Assembly: GCA_963773845.1 (NCBI GenBank)
Contig: CAVZCU010000015.1
Location: 248,001-312,000, forward strand
DNA length: 64,000 nt
Direction: 5' to 3'
Source: SIAJ01 sp963773845
GTDB taxonomy: Bacteria; Planctomycetota; Planctomycetia; Gemmatales; Gemmataceae
Below, piece by piece: positions 58,574 to 64,000 of the stretch (within the stretch, counting starts at the first letter, position 1; the number at the start of each line of letters is the position of its first letter). Position numbers and translations under genes: made by a program. The notes beneath the pieces were generated by a model, which worked only from the letters and a program-made list of their open reading frames with translations, had not been told where the DNA came from and did not search any database.

Positions 58574-59338
58574 CTAGTCTTGTTCCCTGCCGGTCATCAC
58601 ATCCTGCCAGTAATCGGGCAGGTCGGCGAACGCCGCCACGTATGTCGCTTCCAAGGGGACGTCCACATATTGATTTGGCGTGAGAAAGATCGGTAAATCA
58701 GGCAGGCGATCCCCGACGGCGAGCGGCTCGACGAAAGCCTGTGCGCATTGCCCGCCAATGTAAGAAGCGCAGGTCAAAGGTTTGCGGGAGTTGAACTGAA
58801 AAACCTCCAGATCGTCTTCTCCCCATACTGCTGGGTGAATCCCCTCCGGATCGCGAGGAGTCGGGGGAAACAAGTCAACCAATACCAGATGGACGCCGGC
58901 CGACAACAAGTCTCGTGTTTTCCGAACAAATGCCTCGATCGAAGTTTTACAATCTTTGTTGCCAGGAGAGACGATTTCAAGCACCGCCACGACGCGATGG
59001 TCGGTCACGTGTCGAACAACCACGGATTTCTTCTTGCTCGAATACCATTTCGGTACGTCGGTAATATGAAACCGTGTTTTCGGTGGTGCCGTTTCGACAG
59101 CTAAGCCCCCGTTTCGTTCAGCGGCGCATGCGCTTCTCCGTCGCTTTTGGGTCGTTGCACCCGGCTTCTGAAGCGTCAATACGTCAGGACCGAAGCCCCC
59201 GGAAATCTGCTCCGGTAACGCATAATAATCGCGCGGCAATTTGCGGTGATTCAATGCCCGCGCGACTTCCGTAATCCAATCGTGGTGGAAGGCGTGGAAG
59301 ATTCCCGCGTCGACCTGGGTCCAGTCGTGGATTGGCAT
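58574..59338 (-). CDS. DUF4058 family protein
   Basis: 254 residues: MPIHDWTQVDAGIFHAFHHDW, VAVLEIVSPGNK, LVDLFPPTPRDPEGIH and DVPLEATYVAAFADLP are the family signature. Related to the restriction-endonuclease-like (Uma2/DUF4058) folds common in planctomycetes and cyanobacteria; no function is known. Intact. Confidence 0.88.
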   Translation of the reverse strand: MPIHDWTQVDAGIFHAFHHDWITEVARALNHRKLPRDYYALPEQISGGFGPDVLTLQKPGATTQKRRRSACAAERNGGLAVETAPPKTRFHITDVPKWYSSKKKSVVVRHVTDHRVVAVLEIVSPGNKDCKTSIEAFVRKTRDLLSAGVHLVLVDLFPPTPRDPEGIHPAVWGEDDLEVFQFNSRKPLTCASYIGGQCAQAFVEPLAVGDRLPDLPIFLTPNQYVDVPLEATYVAAFADLPDYWQDVMTGREQD

Positions 59339-59438
59339 TCCGGTCTCCGATTCTCACATCTTATCACGCCAGGTTTGATTGTGTCGCGGAGATTCTTGCT
59401 CGCCGCCAGGACCATAAGCGCCGTTCCAGTAATTGAGA

Positions 59439-62055
<2,617 letters not shown>

Positions 62056-62331
62056 TTGGGCTTTCCCCTCTTTCGTTTAGTTGAGGGAAAGCAATCGACG
62101 TGCCCGGCGGTCCACGGATTGTGCGGAACAACTACAAGTTCAACGCACTTCGACTTTGCACACGGAAATGCATTCGATGGGCAAACTTACAGCATGCGAA
62201 AATGGGCGGATCCGAGTGGCGGAGTGCAACGGCCTCGACACACTCGAATGGTCAAACTGTGCGAAAAGCGGATTGAGACGATCCCCCGGCTGTCAAAATG
62301 GCGGTCGCCCGTCGAGTTGTTATGGGCGAAT

Positions 62332-62763
62332 TCACCCTGTCTCACTGTCTGCCGGCAAGATGACAAAGTGGCCGATACCTCGCGGCTGGATGGCTCGAAA
62401 ATGGCGATGGTCGACGGTAAACAGCCGATTGGTTTTCAGTCGTTCCGCAGTGGCAACGACACTGGAGTCGGCCAAGCCGAGGTGAAGATCTTGATATTGT
62501 GCCATTAACTCCCGGCAGCGTACCAAATCGTCGGCGGTCAAATCAACCAATGCAAACGCTCCCGACTGCACACTTTCGAGGAATTCCAACGCGGCATCGC
62601 CGTGAAGGCGGCTCGTCAGCAGATAATCGATTTCCGCTAACAGAATGACTGGCAACAAGAGAGGCCCACGCTCGGACTCGACAAGTTGCCGGCAAGCAGA
62701 ATGATGTTCATCATCGGCATCGTAAAGCGCATAGATTGCACCCGTTTCGCAAACTACGGCCAT
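62332..62763 (-). CDS. PIN-domain toxin (VapC-like)
   Basis: 143 residues. PIN acidic residues: CETGAIYALYD (Glu in place of the first Asp), LLAEIDYLL, DLHLGLADSSVVATAERL and FTVDHRHF. This fold gives ribonuclease activity in VapC toxins. It starts at 62763, overlapping the antitoxin by 10 bp, the usual operon order. The Glu substitution is conservative and occurs in related PIN proteins. Confidence 0.85.
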   Translation of the reverse strand: MAVVCETGAIYALYDADDEHHSACRQLVESERGPLLLPVILLAEIDYLLTSRLHGDAALEFLESVQSGAFALVDLTADDLVRCRELMAQYQDLHLGLADSSVVATAERLKTNRLFTVDHRHFRAIQPRGIGHFVILPADSETG

Positions 62764-62987
62764 ACACCCTCCTCGACCGCTTGGCGTAGCAAATCGCGCG
62801 CTTGCTCGGATACCTTGCCGTGTCCACTACGGTATTTCCCCATTCCCTTTGGAAGCGGTCGCACAGAATGGACATAGGCCGCCAATGCATCGCAGATAAC
62901 GTCCGTCTCCGTCCGTTCTTGCGCTGCTGCGACCTGACGCAAGCGTTCGGCAATTTCGTCTTTGAGTTCGATCGTGATAGCGATCAC
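62754..62987 (-). CDS. VapB-type antitoxin
   Basis: 77 residues from GTG 62987, chosen because gaggagg lies 9 bases upstream; the ATG at 63008 reads through that ribosome site. Sequence MIAITIELKDEIAERLRQVA, TETDVICDALAAYVHS is a ribbon-helix-helix DNA-binding domain; the C-terminal half (KGMGKYRSGHGKVSEQARDL) would bind the toxin. The stop overlaps the toxin start. Confidence 0.8.
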   Translation of the reverse strand: MIAITIELKDEIAERLRQVAAAQERTETDVICDALAAYVHSVRPLPKGMGKYRSGHGKVSEQARDLLRQAVEEGVWP

Positions 62988-63089
62988 GGGCTTCGCCTCC
63001 TCAAACAAGTTGCTTTAGTCGATTGTATCAGCAATCGACGATGAAATACGGCTCGGTCGATGTAGCCTACATAGCCGTGGCGGCGGAAC

Positions 63090-63626
63090 TCATTGTTGCC
63101 TGGCGGGCGGCGATTCGTGCTTGGCCGCCGCCTGTGTGAGTTCATCCGGGTTCCCGTGCCATTTCTTCTTGTGCCGATGGACTGCTTCTTCGACCGAGTG
63201 CGACTCGGTGAGCTGAATATCGACCCGAGCAAGGTCGACAAGCTTGCGATAATGCTCGTGGAGGATTCTCAGGTTCTCCTCGGACATGTTCTCGGCATTG
63301 ATGAGGCGATTGCTGGCGCCTTCGACCGCTGCCACCAGCTCGTTGAGTTTTAGATGCACGGCTCGCGAGTCCTTGTTCTGCGCTCGTTGAATGAGGAAGA
63401 CCATCAGAAACGTGATGATTGTCGTGCCGGTGTTGATGACGAGTTGCCACGTATCGGAATAATGGAAGATTGGGCCGGTCGCCCCCCAGATCAGGATGGT
63501 GAGCACCGCCAAAATAAATGCGGCGGTCGAGCCCGACCAATCGGTCGCAGTGCGGGCGAAGCGAGCCGGGAGCGATTCGCGCTGATTGCGCAGATGCGTT
63601 GGTTTACCGTTATGAGTTGAGGACAT
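63090..63626 (-). CDS. Low-affinity iron permease family protein
   Basis: 178 residues from ATG 63626 (MSSTHNGKPT). Two membrane helices (AAFILAVLTILIWGATGPIF, LVINTGTTIITFLMVFLIQ) and the conserved cytoplasmic RAQNKDSRAVHLKLNELVAA are the PF04120 family signature. Soluble helical tail with EELRILHEH-type sequence (SEENLRILHEHYRKLVDLA). The iron-transport name comes from a eukaryotic homologue; bacterial function is not established. Confidence 0.85.
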   Translation of the reverse strand: MSSTHNGKPTHLRNQRESLPARFARTATDWSGSTAAFILAVLTILIWGATGPIFHYSDTWQLVINTGTTIITFLMVFLIQRAQNKDSRAVHLKLNELVAAVEGASNRLINAENMSEENLRILHEHYRKLVDLARVDIQLTESHSVEEAVHRHKKKWHGNPDELTQAAAKHESPPARQQ

Positions 63627-63769
63627 TGGATGCTCTGGAGTGTTCGGTTGTCGACGGTTCCGGTTGCGCCCACTATACGCGATTGCGGGCCAGCCACTAC
63701 CAACGTTGATTTTGGCCGGTTTGTCAATGCTACAATCACTCACCTCCTTGTCGCCATACGAGTCCAGTC

Positions 63770-64000
63770 ATGTCCGCCAAGTTTCAATTCGCCAGCGAAT
63801 TCGAACCGGCAGGCGATCAGCCCAAAGCGATTGCCGAACTGGTCGAGGGCTATCGATCCGGCAAGCGCTTCCAAACGTTGCTCGGCGCGACCGGCACCGG
63901 CAAGACTATGACCGCCGCGCATGTCATCGCCGCCCTCAACAAGCCGACGCTGGTCCTCGCCCACAACAAGACGCTCGCGGCTCAGCTGTACAAGGAGTTC
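63770..64000 (+). CDS. uvrB: Excinuclease ABC subunit B, 5' end (runs off the window)
   Basis: First 77 residues: FQFASEFEPAGDQPKAIAEL, Walker A GATGTGKT, and LVLAHNKTLAAQLYKEF (start of motif Ia), a clear UvrB N-terminus. Acts with UvrA and UvrC in nucleotide excision repair. ATG 63770; the rest lies beyond 64000. Confidence 0.95.
   Translation, partial: MSAKFQFASEFEPAGDQPKAIAELVEGYRSGKRFQTLLGATGTGKTMTAAHVIAALNKPTLVLAHNKTLAAQLYKEF

Overview
The window looks like chromosomal DNA of a planctomycete, most probably from the Gemmata-type lineage (inference from gene content and high GC). It holds three DUF1501 proteins, a PSCyt1/DUF1549/DUF1553 cytochrome-type protein, a PVC-type c-heme protein, a planctomycete ECF sigma factor followed by a Ser/Thr kinase with TPRs, and three large secreted proteins that carry the N-terminal 'LEDR/LEER..TPS'-like motif of planctomycete extracellular proteins. 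Several palindromic repeat families are also present.

Layout. 0.1-10 kb: universal stress protein, PEP synthase, NHL-repeat protein, RND-type adaptor lipoprotein, DUF1501 protein, small secreted protein, SDR oxidoreductase, MFS transporter. 10-16 kb: a 3' tRNA-Met-like fragment with a terminator, then an ECF sigma factor and a Ser/Thr kinase whose TPR tail is split by an ISAzo13-type element. 16-31 kb: two giant secreted proteins, an RTX/calcium-binding type and an ELWxxDGT/Calx-beta type, with a deleted TIGR03032 remnant between them. 31.6 kb: tRNA-Asp. 32-45.5 kb: secreted FG-GAP protein, PSCyt/DUF1553 plus DUF1501 pair, zinc-ribbon membrane protein, another DUF1501, a choice-of-anchor-A protein, and a large c-heme dehydrogenase-like protein. 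45.5-47 kb: an IS3-type element. 47.2-50.5 kb: an ArsR regulator divergent from a sulfane-sulfur operon (CoA-disulfide-reductase-like with rhodanese, secreted rhodanese, YgaP-like rhodanese). 50.5-64 kb: MFS transporter, M19 dipeptidase, a paired hypothetical plus HTH protein, WD40 protein, DUF2330, DUF4058, ClpB, a VapBC-type pair, an iron-permease-family protein and the start of uvrB.

A striking property is that many well-conserved genes are broken by single-base frameshifts: ppsA twice, clpB four times, an MFS gene, a sigma factor, DUF1501 genes, PSCyt, CoADR and others. Because essential-type housekeeping genes are hit as often as accessory ones, uncorrected indels in the assembly are the simplest explanation. 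Most of these are therefore annotated as one gene across the break. True biological disruptions appear to be the IS insertion in the kinase and the internal deletion in the TIGR03032 gene.

Functional themes are secreted or surface giant proteins, the planctomycete-specific secreted heme/DUF1501 machinery, sulfur stress handling with an ArsR operator, and protein quality control or stress (USP, ClpB). No CRISPR array, rRNA operon or complete prophage was seen.
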